A stretch of 63,884 nt of DNA, from positions 1 to 63,884 of the forward strand of contig CAZXSK010000016.1 of the NCBI GenBank assembly GCA_964642855.1. Reading direction: 5' to 3'. Positions 49,281-57,506 of this stretch are shown piece after piece. The notes beneath the pieces are model-generated. The model had not been told where the DNA came from and did not search any database. It saw only the letters and a list, made by a program, of their open reading frames with translations. Numbering within the stretch: position 1 is the first letter of the stretch; every line of letters begins with the position of its first letter. The stretch is from CAZXSK01 sp964642855. Lineage in GTDB: Bacteria > Planctomycetota > Phycisphaerae > SM23-33. A program made the position numbers and the translations under genes.

Positions 49281-49697
49281 ATGGCTACCGTAGAAGATAT
49301 TCTGATGAGCAAGGGCCCGGACGTGATCATCGCGTCGCCGCAGACCACCGTGCTGGAAGCCTCGAAGATGATGGCTGAGGGCAACGTCGGCTCGGTGATC
49401 ATCAAGACCGATGAATCGCCGCTGGGCATTTTCACCGAGCGCGACCTGCTCAAGCGGGTCGTAGCCAAGGGCAAGAACCCGGCAGAGACTCCGCTGGGCG
49501 ACGTGATGACCTCGCCGGTCAAGAGCGTCTCTCTGCGGACGAGCGTACGGGACTGTTCCGAGCAGATCACCGCCGAGCACATCCGCCACCTGGCCGTGGT
49601 GGAGGAAGGCGCGCTGGTGGGGATGATCAGCTTCCGTGATGTGCTGGTAGCGGAGGTCAAGGAACAGGAAGCCCGCAACCAGGCGCTGCGTGCGTAA
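49281..49697 (+). CDS. Stand-alone tandem CBS-domain protein
   Basis: 138 aa, one Bateman module: QTTVLEASKMMAEGNVGSVIIKTDESPLGIFTERDLLKRVV and VKSVSLRTSVRDCSEQITAEHIRHLAVVEEGALVGMISFRDVL. CBS pairs bind adenosine nucleotides and regulate partner proteins. GGGGAG precedes the ATG. It lies 69 bases after corA, so cotranscription is possible. Confidence 0.9.
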   Translation: MATVEDILMSKGPDVIIASPQTTVLEASKMMAEGNVGSVIIKTDESPLGIFTERDLLKRVVAKGKNPAETPLGDVMTSPVKSVSLRTSVRDCSEQITAEHIRHLAVVEEGALVGMISFRDVLVAEVKEQEARNQALRA

Positions 49698-49802
49698 GCT
49701 CGATCGGCTTTCTGCTGAAGACCACCTCCACGCGTTGCAGGCATTTCGCCGGCCTGCTGTCCGTGGTTTGACGAACCAACCATGCGGCGGAGCGGACGAC
49801 AA

Positions 49803-49831
49803 GGGCCCGACTGTCTCAGACAGCCGGGCCC
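49803..49831. terminator. Hairpin between convergent CBS and lipoprotein genes
   Basis: GGGCCCG and CTGTC pair with GACAG and CGGGCCC, with one mismatch and a three-base loop. No long T-run follows on either strand, so termination strength is uncertain. Confidence 0.55.
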
Positions 49832-49867
49832 TGGTAGTACTCTCTCGATCGAAAGCCGGACTGCGTC

Positions 49868-50839
49868 CTATCCGGGCATGGGCATGGGTCGCATCTCGCC
49901 CGGCTGGTTTTCCTTCTCGCCGTCGTCTTCCCTCTTCTCCAGGCCCAGCTTCTCGAACATCGCGTCTTCGGCAGCCTTGGCCTTCTCGACGGCCTTGCTG
50001 TAGTCCAGCAGGGGCTTGAGTGGGCCCTCGACCTTCACATCGGGGTCGAAGGTCTTGGCGTTCATCAGCATACGTAAAGCCTGCTTTTTCACGAATTGCT
50101 CCTCCTGTTCGCCGTCAAGGTAGACGAGCTTCTTGACCAATTCATCGTCGGCCATGATCCTGTCGAAGGTCTCGAGGATTTTCTCGCCGTCGATGTTGAT
50201 GCGAATCAAGCCGTCCTTGGTCCTGGGATACATGCTCGTGCCCTTGATCTTCCCGGGCAGGGCGATGTGGACGTCCCGCTTGAACGAACTGTAGATGGCT
50301 CCCATCACGGGCCGGCCCTGCTGGTACTCCATGCGTTCCTTGAGCATGGCCTTGTCGAGTTCATCGCCGCTGAGTTCACCGTCCGGGACGTCTCCCTTCT
50401 CACCCGACCCCGAGCCCGGCCCCTTGTTCTGGCTGGGCATGATCTCGGGGACGAACGTATAGGTCGCGCCGCTGTCGGTGTTGACCCACTGGGGCTTGAT
50501 CCCGCCGACGGCGGTCTCGAATTTCGTGACATCCTTGAAGTACGCTGTGCCCGCAATGTAGATCCTGCCGTCCTTGACCACCTTGTACGAGACGTCCTCC
50601 CAGGCGTCGACGCCCTTGGACTTGTCGAGGAAGTCCTGGGCGGTCTTCTTCGCCGCCTCCTCGGGTTCGCCGATCTCCTTGTTGCCCTGCATCGGGTTCA
50701 ACTGCACGGCGGTGAGGACCTCGAACTTCAGCATGCCCGAGCCGTCGGGGTTCAGCTTGAACACCTCGCGGGTTTCGAAGCATCCGCCGGCGAGCAGGGC
50801 CAGCGAAGCAACCAGGCCGATCGTAAGCAGGCGTTTCAC
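49868..50839 (-). CDS. Predicted lipoprotein of 323 aa
   Basis: Starts at GTG 50839 after AAAGGAG: MKRLLTIGLVASLALLAGGC, a clear lipobox, followed by FETREVFKLNPDGSGMLKFEVLTAVQLN, a beginning seen in other planctomycete lipoproteins of unknown role. The C-terminus is Lys/Glu-rich, then Met/Pro-rich. No enzymatic motif seen. Confidence 0.78.
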   Translation of the reverse strand: MKRLLTIGLVASLALLAGGCFETREVFKLNPDGSGMLKFEVLTAVQLNPMQGNKEIGEPEEAAKKTAQDFLDKSKGVDAWEDVSYKVVKDGRIYIAGTAYFKDVTKFETAVGGIKPQWVNTDSGATYTFVPEIMPSQNKGPGSGSGEKGDVPDGELSGDELDKAMLKERMEYQQGRPVMGAIYSSFKRDVHIALPGKIKGTSMYPRTKDGLIRINIDGEKILETFDRIMADDELVKKLVYLDGEQEEQFVKKQALRMLMNAKTFDPDVKVEGPLKPLLDYSKAVEKAKAAEDAMFEKLGLEKREDDGEKENQPGEMRPMPMPG

Positions 50840-51015
50840 GGTGGGTCTCCTTTGCTTGGGCAGCGGCCTGCCTCCCCCGGCTGGGCAGGAGCAGAAAACC
50901 AGCTGCAGGTTGTCGTATCGTCATCGGACCGGGCAGGCGGACTGCCCCCGCCCGTTACAGTGTATAGACGTAACCGCCGGGGCCGGTATTCGCCAGCAAT
51001 CGCAGCGATCGCGGG

Positions 51016-53124
51016 TCAGACGTCGAAGATTTTGCCTTCGCGGTACTCCGTCCACGCCGGCTCGAACGCGATCCGGCGATCGGGAATCGCCCGGGGCGTG
51101 TCGATGCGCGTGGCGAACAGGTCGTCGGCCTGGTCGTCGTACCACAGCGTGAGAATCTCGCTTCGCAAGTCTTCGTTCTCCGGGCGGAAGCGATACGGCT
51201 TGCCGGTTTCCGAATCGACGAGCTTCGGATGCATCTCGATGCCGTCAGGGTCGAGAATGCAGTGCGACCCCCGCGACCCGACGCCACGCTCGAACATACC
51301 GCAGATCGCCTTGAGCAGCGCGATGTGGGTCATGCACTGCTGGGTGGCGAGCACGGCCTTGGGCAGTTCCTCCGGCCCGGTGAGTTTCATGCCCTCCGAC
51401 GCAATCTTCGCGTCCAGGGCGATTGCCTCGTCCAGCGCCTTGCGGGAGCCCTCGCGGCTTCGGAGGTGGGCTCCGTAGCGCGTCATCCGCCGGCCAATAT
51501 CGGCCAGGACCTCGTCGGGGGTCATCTCCGCCGACCCGCCTGCCTCGGCGAGCTGGGTCAGCCAGTCCATCGCCCCGGCGAGGGCTTCGCCCAGCATGTT
51601 CTCCGCCCCCTCGAGGCTGGCCGGCGTTGGGTCGTAGACGTTGGCGATGTACTCGGCTGCGCGGGAGGCGCCGACCTGGCCGGCGTTCAGCGCCGATCCG
51701 CCCGGGCGTTTCACCCCGTGCGTGCCGGCCATCTCGCCGATCACGAACGTGTGAGCGACGTTGCTCTCCCACCACTTGTTGACCGCGAAGCCGCCGTTCA
51801 TGTGCTGGGCGCAGACGGCGATTTCCAGCGGCTCGACCTTCAGATCGATGCCGTTCTCCGCGTAAATCTCGATTGCGGGGGGGTTCATGTGCTCCAGCCG
51901 ATCGATCGGCAGGGACTGATCGGCCCCGGTGGCCTGGAGGTATTCCTTCGCCTCGTCGCCGAGATCGTCGATGGAGAACTCTTTCCACCCATCCCGGCCG
52001 ATCGGGTTGCTCAGGAAGTCCATCCAGACGCGCCGGCCTCGCACGACGGTTTCGACATGCACAGCCATATCGATCAGCGACGACTGGTGATCGGTAATCC
52101 GCTGGGCGTCGAAAGGCCACTGGTAGCCCTTCAGGAAGATGTTGGTCGCCATGGCGGACATGTCCTGGAAGTACTCGGTGAGGAACTCGCGTTCGTCCCC
52201 GCCTTCGAGGTCGGTCGAGAAGATCCGCGGCACGACCTGCATGTACGTGCCCGAGACGTTCCACCGGAAGCCGGTATAGGGCTCGCCCTTGCGTGCGCCG
52301 GCGCCGGCGGCCGGGGCGTCGTGGCTGATGCTCGCCAGGCCGTACTGGCTCTCGGTGAAGTTGCTCGCCTCCAGGCCGGCCAGGAACGCCGCCGCGTGGA
52401 TGCCATACTGCCCGCGCGGGTAGACGGTGGTCTGGTAGACCTCGCCCGGACCGCCGGCTGCGAGAACCCAGTTCTGCGCCAGGAACACGCACAGGCCGGA
52501 ATCATCGGCCGAGACGCGGGACTTGTCGAAGCAGAGCATCGCGACGATGCGTGCGTCCTCGCCTTCGCCTGCGGTGATGAAGCTGACGACCTGCTTGCGG
52601 TCGACGATTTCCACGCCCATCCGCTCGATGCGGTCCTGGAGGCACTCGCTCATGAACTTGCTTGTTTTCGGGCCCGCCGAGGTCGCCCGCTCGTACGGGT
52701 CGTGGTCGGTCTTGTAGCCGATGAACGCCCCGAACGGGTCGTGCGGGAACGGCACCCCCGCTTCGACGAGATTGTAGAACCCCTTCAGCGAGCAGATGCC
52801 CTCCACCAGCGCGTTGTCGCCGTGGCAGCAGCCGAACGCGGTGAGGGTCTTGGCGAAGTCCTCGGCCGTGTCGGGCACGCGCGGGGAGGTGCCCATCTTG
52901 TAGTAGGTCTGCTTGTCCGAGCCGCTCATGCGCGACGCGCCGAGGCGGACGCCGCCGGTGACCACGGCCAGTCGCTTCTCGGGCTCCGGCACGCCCTGGC
53001 TCCGCCAGAAGCTCACGAGCTGGGTGGCGCAGTTCATGCCCGCAGCCCCCGCGCCGACGATAATGGTATTCGTCCTCGATACGGGGATGGTCTTGCCGTT
53101 GATCAGGATGTCCGTCGATTCCAT
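51016..53124 (-). CDS. FAD-binding protein of the fumarate reductase/AprA flavoprotein superfamily
   Basis: 702 aa from ATG 53124, with GGAG nine bases upstream. FAD loop TNTIIVGAGAAGMNCATQLV near residue 20; NWVLAAGGPGEVYQTTVYPRGQYGIHAAAFLAGLEASNFTE resembles the flavin and substrate-binding region of fumarate reductase-like flavoproteins; GEMAGTHGVKRPGGSALNAGQVGASRAAEYI is the C-terminal FAD contact. No FeS subunit is encoded nearby. The SDR gene lies just upstream on the same strand, suggesting a two-enzyme oxidation of a hydroxy compound or sugar derivative. Substrate unknown. Confidence 0.85.
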   Translation of the reverse strand: MESTDILINGKTIPVSRTNTIIVGAGAAGMNCATQLVSFWRSQGVPEPEKRLAVVTGGVRLGASRMSGSDKQTYYKMGTSPRVPDTAEDFAKTLTAFGCCHGDNALVEGICSLKGFYNLVEAGVPFPHDPFGAFIGYKTDHDPYERATSAGPKTSKFMSECLQDRIERMGVEIVDRKQVVSFITAGEGEDARIVAMLCFDKSRVSADDSGLCVFLAQNWVLAAGGPGEVYQTTVYPRGQYGIHAAAFLAGLEASNFTESQYGLASISHDAPAAGAGARKGEPYTGFRWNVSGTYMQVVPRIFSTDLEGGDEREFLTEYFQDMSAMATNIFLKGYQWPFDAQRITDHQSSLIDMAVHVETVVRGRRVWMDFLSNPIGRDGWKEFSIDDLGDEAKEYLQATGADQSLPIDRLEHMNPPAIEIYAENGIDLKVEPLEIAVCAQHMNGGFAVNKWWESNVAHTFVIGEMAGTHGVKRPGGSALNAGQVGASRAAEYIANVYDPTPASLEGAENMLGEALAGAMDWLTQLAEAGGSAEMTPDEVLADIGRRMTRYGAHLRSREGSRKALDEAIALDAKIASEGMKLTGPEELPKAVLATQQCMTHIALLKAICGMFERGVGSRGSHCILDPDGIEMHPKLVDSETGKPYRFRPENEDLRSEILTLWYDDQADDLFATRIDTPRAIPDRRIAFEPAWTEYREGKIFDV

Positions 53125-53150
53125 CGGAAGCAACTCCAGCTAGGGTACAT

Positions 53151-53172
53151 GCCCGGGCGAGCAAGCCCGGGC
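53151..53172. promoter_or_regulatory. Hairpin between SDR and flavoprotein genes
   Basis: GCCCGGGC occurs at 53151-53158 and 53165-53172, six bases apart. The unit is itself a palindrome, so the copies form a strong stem. It lies in the 140-base gap between the two minus-strand genes and could attenuate or stabilise the transcript. Confidence 0.45.
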
Positions 53173-53264
53173 GAGGGGGTTTCGAGCGGGGAATCCTCGC
53201 ATATCGCCCGCTGCGGTGCAAGGCCGGGCGCCGCTGCTCGCATGTCCGGCGCGGATCGGGGACG

Positions 53265-54032
53265 TCAGAGCGTGCGCAGGTGGAAGCCCCCGTCGACGTT
53301 GATCACCTCGCCGGTCGAGAAGGCCAGCGCGCCGCTGGCGACGGCTGCGACCGCCTTGCCGATGTCTTCCGGCGTGCCCCACCGCTTGATGGGCGTCAGG
53401 CCTTCGGCGATGAGCTTGTCGTACTTGTCCTTGACGCCGGCGGTCATGTCGGTGGCGATGATGCCCGGCTGGATTTCGTAGACGTTGATGTTGTGCTCGG
53501 CCAATCGGGCTGCCCAGAGCTTGGTAGCCATCGAGACGCCGGCCTTTGACAGGCAGTATTCACCGCGCGACGGGCTGGCGGTGTAGGCGCTGATCGACGA
53601 GATGTTGACGATGCCCATCATCGTATCGGGCCGGTCCTGCCGCTGGCGGATCATCCAGTTGGCGACCGCCTGGGTCAGGAAGTAGGGCCCTTTGAGGTTG
53701 ATGCCCATCACGAAGTCGTAGCTGTCCTCGGAGGCTTCGAGGATGTCTGCACGGACCTTCGGGGCGACGCCGGCGTTGTTGACCAGCAGGTCGAGCCGGC
53801 CAAAGGTCGCCTCGATGCGGTCGAGGGCGGCTTTGCGGTCGTCGGGATGGGTGACGTCGCCGGAGAGGGCGATTCCCTGCACCTGGCGACTCTGGATCTG
53901 CGAGACGATTTCGTCCGCGGGCTGGAGGTCGAAGACGGCTACGTCGTAGCCGGCCTCGGCGAGGTGCAGCGCGATGCCCGCCCCGATTCCGCGGGCGGCG
54001 CCGGTAACGAGGGCGACGGGTCGGTCACTCAT
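53265..54032 (-). CDS. Short-chain dehydrogenase/reductase (FabG-like)
   Basis: 255 aa. Rossmann motif TGAARGIG at 10-17, LLVNNAGVAP, NISSISAYTASPSRGEYCLSKAG with catalytic Ser, Tyr and Lys (YCLSK), ending GEVINVDGGFHLRTL. The annotation 3-ketoacyl-ACP reductase is often given to such proteins, but a sugar or polyol dehydrogenase role is equally likely given the flavoprotein neighbour. AAGGAGTACCCC precedes the ATG. Confidence 0.92.
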   Translation of the reverse strand: MSDRPVALVTGAARGIGAGIALHLAEAGYDVAVFDLQPADEIVSQIQSRQVQGIALSGDVTHPDDRKAALDRIEATFGRLDLLVNNAGVAPKVRADILEASEDSYDFVMGINLKGPYFLTQAVANWMIRQRQDRPDTMMGIVNISSISAYTASPSRGEYCLSKAGVSMATKLWAARLAEHNINVYEIQPGIIATDMTAGVKDKYDKLIAEGLTPIKRWGTPEDIGKAVAAVASGALAFSTGEVINVDGGFHLRTL

Positions 54033-54176
54033 GGGGTACTCCTTGGTTCGGTTTGCGCTTGAACGGGAGGATTATCTGGGCTAGAGGAGGGACTGTCAAA
54101 TGGGGAAGCTCCCGGGGCGGGACTCACCGACGCGTGGAGTTTTCCTGCGCACTGTTGAAGGGCATGAGCATACAAT

Positions 54177-54280
54177 CCGAATACTCGGAAAAGATGCATA
54201 AACAATAAAATTGCTTCACTATGCCCAGAATCCCAACAATTTCGTGTCGTTGGGTCGCCGTATGAGTATCATGAGAGTAT
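54177..54280. promoter_or_regulatory. AT-richer divergent region with repeated GAGTAT motifs
   Basis: GAGTAT occurs at 54264-54269 and 54275-54280 on the plus strand, 11 bases apart, and on the minus strand inside CCGAATACTCGG (54177-54188). CCCAAC/GTTGGG (54232-54237 and 54249-54254) forms another inverted repeat. These lie between the SDR gene and the HTH-REC gene. No clear -35/-10 pair could be chosen. Confidence 0.4.
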
Positions 54281-54306
54281 TCTGATATTGGGAGACGCTT
54301 TGGCAC

Positions 54307-54870
54307 ATGGCTAACAAGAATCTATCCACATTCGCCATCGCCGAGATGCTGCACGTGGATCCGGGGTCGGTTGCAAACTGGATTGACCAGGGCCTCCTGA
54401 AAGCCCACCGGACGCCCGGCGGGCACCGGCGCGTCGCCAAGGAAGACCTGATGACCTTCCTTCGCGAGCACAAAATGCCCGTTCCGGAGGGGATGGCCGA
54501 TACGCCCACGCGCGTGCTGGTCGTCGACGACGAACAGGCCGTCGCCCACATGGTTGCCAAGGCGCTGGCCTCGGCCCGGCCCGATTTCGAGATCGTCGAA
54601 GCCCACGACGGCTTCCGCGCCGGGACCATGGTCGCCACCCTCAAACCCGACGTGGTCGTCCTCGACCTCCGCATGCCCGGCATGGACGGCTACGAGGTCT
54701 GCAGGCTGATCAAATCCCAGGACGCCACGCGCCACGCGGAAGTCCTTGCGATGACAGCCTATCCGTCGCCCGAGAACGAGCAGAAAATCCTCGAATGCGG
54801 CGCGCGGGTCTGCATGACCAAGCCCCTTGACCTCGACGTGCTGCTCAAGGAAGTCGAAGCGTCGCTCTAG
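54307..54870 (+). CDS. Response regulator with N-terminal MerR/excisionase-type HTH
   Basis: 187 aa. Residues 5-55 are a small winged helix of the excisionase/BldC type (STFAIAEMLHVDPGSVANWIDQGLLKAHRTPGGHRRVAKEDL). Residues 68-187 are a receiver domain with acidic pair Asp74-Asp75, phosphoacceptor Asp120 in VVVLDLRMPG, Thr150 and Lys172. DNA-binding before receiver is the reverse of usual response regulators. No histidine kinase gene is adjacent. Divergent from the SDR/flavoprotein genes. Confidence 0.9.
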   Translation: MANKNLSTFAIAEMLHVDPGSVANWIDQGLLKAHRTPGGHRRVAKEDLMTFLREHKMPVPEGMADTPTRVLVVDDEQAVAHMVAKALASARPDFEIVEAHDGFRAGTMVATLKPDVVVLDLRMPGMDGYEVCRLIKSQDATRHAEVLAMTAYPSPENEQKILECGARVCMTKPLDLDVLLKEVEASL

Positions 54871-54899
54871 ACGGCGTTTCCATCACGACACCAGAAAAC

Positions 54900-54936
54900 A
54901 AGCCCGACCTCCCCGAGGCCGGGCTTTCTTTTCTTC
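54900..54936. terminator. Bidirectional terminator between HTH-REC and epimerase-like genes
   Basis: AAGCCCG-a-CCT pairs with AGG-c-CGGGCTT around CCCCG. It is followed by TTTCTTTTCTT on the plus strand and by TTTTCTGG on the minus strand, serving both convergent genes. Confidence 0.82.
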
Positions 54937-54960
54937 TGCAAATCCCATCCGCGTCCCGCG

Positions 54961-55962
54961 TCAGACGTTGCAGTGCTCCAGGCACCAGTTCACCGCCCGG
55001 GGAATGCCCTCCTCGTAACTGACGGTCGGCTGCCAGCCAAGCTCCGTGCGAGCCTTCTCAGCCGAGAAGAAACACCGCCTGCCCATCAGCCACACCGCAT
55101 ATCGCGTAACCAGGGGCGGCTTCTTCTTGCCGACCATGTGCCCGAACAGCTCCATCAGGAAGGCTGCGTGATACGCCACCTTATAGGGCACGTGCTTCTT
55201 GACCGGCGGGCAACCCACGCACTCTGCCACCTTCTGGACGTACTGCTCGTAGGTAATCTCCCCGTCGTTGGAGAGGTTGTACGACTCCCCGACGGCTTTG
55301 TCGCTGGTAGCCGCCAGGATGCATCCCTCGGCTTCGTTGCCCGCGTAGGTGAGGTTCAGGCGGTTCTGACCGTCGCCGATGATCTTGGCCTTGCCCGCCT
55401 TGATCGCCCGGATCATCCGCGGCATCGACGCCCGATCCCGCTCGCCGTACAGCCAGCTCGGGTTGACGACCGTCACCGGCACGTCGCCTCGTTTGTGGTA
55501 CTCCCAGGCAAGCTTCTCCGCCTCGACCTTCGCCCGGCTGTAGTAGCTCCACTTGTGGAGGTTTACGCCCAGCGGGGCGGTTTCGTCGAGCACCATCCCC
55601 TCGCCGTCCGGGTGGCCATAGGCGCTGATGCTCGAGACGTGCAGGAACCGCCCGACGTCCGCGTCGCGTGCGGCGTCGAGCATGTTCCGCGTGCCCTCGA
55701 TGCTGATGGCTACGAATTCGTGCCACGGGCCCCAGTCGCCCACCCTCGCTGCAGCGTGGTAGACGGTATCCACGCCTTCCATGGCAGCCGGCAGGGTCTC
55801 CGGCTGGGTGACGTCGCCGACGGCTTTCTCCACGCCGAGGGTGTCCAGGAAGGACGTATCGCTGGTGGGTCTGACCAGCACGCGTACGGGTTTGCCCGCC
55901 GCGACGAGCTGTTCGGCGATGTGGCTGCCCAGCAGGCCGGTAGCGCCGGTGATGAGATTCAT
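54961..55962 (-). CDS. NAD-dependent epimerase/dehydratase-type extended SDR
   Basis: 333 aa. GATGLLG at 6-12, VYHAAARVGDWGPWHEFVAISIEGTRNMLDAA, VSSISAYG, and catalytic YSRAK, followed by NPSWLYGERDRASMPRMIRAIKAGKAKIIGDGQNRLNLTYAGN. This is closest to dihydroflavonol-4-reductase/3-beta-HSD-like extended SDRs rather than sugar-nucleotide epimerases. Substrate unknown. GAGGAT precedes the ATG. Confidence 0.88.
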   Translation of the reverse strand: MNLITGATGLLGSHIAEQLVAAGKPVRVLVRPTSDTSFLDTLGVEKAVGDVTQPETLPAAMEGVDTVYHAAARVGDWGPWHEFVAISIEGTRNMLDAARDADVGRFLHVSSISAYGHPDGEGMVLDETAPLGVNLHKWSYYSRAKVEAEKLAWEYHKRGDVPVTVVNPSWLYGERDRASMPRMIRAIKAGKAKIIGDGQNRLNLTYAGNEAEGCILAATSDKAVGESYNLSNDGEITYEQYVQKVAECVGCPPVKKHVPYKVAYHAAFLMELFGHMVGKKKPPLVTRYAVWLMGRRCFFSAEKARTELGWQPTVSYEEGIPRAVNWCLEHCNV

Positions 55963-56451
55963 GGGGATCCTCGTTGGGGTCGCAGGGTCACGATTGGCAG
56001 GCCCGGCGGGGCCTTGGGGGGCAATCCGGTGCCCCCAGACGCCCAGAGAATGTACGTCCCGCCGGGCGCTGCGTCAAGATATCGAACGCCCTTGCCCCAG
56101 GGCGGGAAAATTCGTTCCCGCAAGGCATTGTCAGTTCAAATCTTAAGTCTTTCTCTCTGGTTGTGGCCTGACGTTTGCACCTATGATCTGTCGTAAGGAA
56201 AGCCCGAGATGAACCGGATTTTCCGGGCAAACAAGGCACCTTTCCGGTATAATCCCGCGTTCAAGTATCCGGACTGGCCCCTGCCGGGGTCGCCGGCGTG
56301 AGGCCCTAAATCACAGGAAACCCCCACAACCTGCTCAAGCACCCCTCCAGAGAGGGTCGATGTACCTTCCAGAGGAGTGTGTCTCGAAGAGCAACCGGGC
56401 CTCGTTGCCAAACGGTGCTTGTGCCAACCAGACAGCCATAGAGGTAGTCGA
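55963..56451. other. Long divergent intergenic region
   Basis: About 490 bases. Contains a possible 30-codon frame (56209-56301), a TATGAT at 56182-56187 with TTGTGG 15 bases before it, and a consensus TATAAT at 56248-56253 without a recognisable -35. Nothing else seen; no riboswitch recognised. Confidence 0.45.
56209..56301 (+). CDS. Possible 30-aa small protein or leader peptide
   Basis: Frame MNRIFRANKAPFRYNPAFKY followed by a proline-rich end. AAGGA lies about ten bases before the ATG and a TATGAT (56182-56187) just upstream of that. It precedes the DUF1571 gene by 150 bases. Composition is not membrane-like. Weak evidence; could be chance. Confidence 0.3.
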   Translation: MNRIFRANKAPFRYNPAFKYPDWPLPGSPA

Positions 56452-57330
56452 ATGACTGTTCGTCAGTTTCTCCGTCCCACCAACCGCAAAGTACGCCTGG
56501 CCGTCGGGCTGATGCTTACTGCCCTGTTCTGCGTCCAGTGCACCGGCACGTCCGAGGCCGATCGTCCGGACTCCGAGTTCGCGGTGGTCATGAACGGCAA
56601 AACCCTCGGCGAAAACGCCTCCAGCGTTCGCCAGAAGGTCGACCAACTCGCCAAGAACGACCATGCAGCCTTGCTGGCCTACTGCCGCGAGGCGTACCAG
56701 AATCGTTACAGCGACTACACCTGCACCCTGGTCAAGCAGGAACGACTCGCCGGCCGGCTGGGCGATCCCCAGACCATCGAGTGCAAGTACATGGAGCAGC
56801 CGTTCTCCGTCGTGCTCAAGTGGGTCGAGAACGCCGATCGCGCCGACCGGGTGATTTTCGTGAAGGGCAAGTACGGCGACCAGATGCTCGCCCGCCCGTC
56901 CAAGGCGCTGTTCCGGATGATCGTCCCCGTCGCCAAACGCAAGCCCGATGGCGAGGAGGCGATGCGCTCCACCCTCAGGCCGGTCAACCGCTTCGGCTTC
57001 GGCAACTCCCTGAAAGCGCTCGAAGAGGTCTACCGCCAGGCCGAACAGGCCGGCGACCTGAAAGAGGAATTCGGCGGCTACGGCACGCCGGAAGTCACCG
57101 GGCGAAAGTCCGCGATTCTCATTCGCCATCTGCCCGCAAGGGCGGACTATCCCGCCGCCAAGACGATCACCTACATCGACCTGGAGTACCTGGTCCCCAC
57201 GATCGTCGAAGGCTACGACTGGGACGGCAACCTGACCTGCCGCTATGTCTTCAAGAACATCAAGTTCAACGTCGGGCTCACGGAGGACGACTTCCTCCCC
57301 GAGAACAACGACATGGAACCCGTCCGCTGA
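56452..57330 (+). CDS. DUF1571-family exported protein
   Basis: 292 aa from ATG 56452, preceded by GAGGT. The signal sequence LAVGLMLTALFCVQC may be a lipoprotein signal (Cys at about residue 30). The body has YSDYTCTLVKQERLAGRLGDPQTIECKYMEQPFSVVLKW and the ending NGKYGDQ-like strand pattern of DUF1571 (PF07608), a family almost limited to Planctomycetes and distantly LolA-like. Function unknown. Ends before a terminator. Confidence 0.85.
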   Translation: MTVRQFLRPTNRKVRLAVGLMLTALFCVQCTGTSEADRPDSEFAVVMNGKTLGENASSVRQKVDQLAKNDHAALLAYCREAYQNRYSDYTCTLVKQERLAGRLGDPQTIECKYMEQPFSVVLKWVENADRADRVIFVKGKYGDQMLARPSKALFRMIVPVAKRKPDGEEAMRSTLRPVNRFGFGNSLKALEEVYRQAEQAGDLKEEFGGYGTPEVTGRKSAILIRHLPARADYPAAKTITYIDLEYLVPTIVEGYDWDGNLTCRYVFKNIKFNVGLTEDDFLPENNDMEPVR

Positions 57331-57359
57331 GACACCCGGACTCTTCCAACGACACCCAG

Positions 57360-57386
57360 CGCCCCGTCGAAATCGGCGGGGCGTTT
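57360..57386 (+). terminator. Terminator after the DUF1571 gene
   Basis: CGCCCCG (57360-57366) pairs with CGGGGCG (57377-57383), followed by TTT. Confidence 0.65.
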
Positions 57387-57506
57387 CCATGCGCCCGCCC
57401 GGAGCTCCGGCGGTTCCCGAACGACCGGCCGGGCGCGGGACCGGCGTCAAGTCTCCCATCCCGCCCGGTCGATGGGTAAGATGAATCGTCCAGACAAGGA
57501 GAGCCG

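Noticed and set aside
48132..49802. 556-codon minus-strand frame opposite corA and the CBS gene
   Set aside because: Spans two real plus-strand genes and their intergenic region; no motif.
51229..53481. 750-codon plus-strand frame opposite the flavoprotein gene
   Set aside because: Antisense shadow of a clear FAD-binding protein; no ribosome site and no family resemblance.
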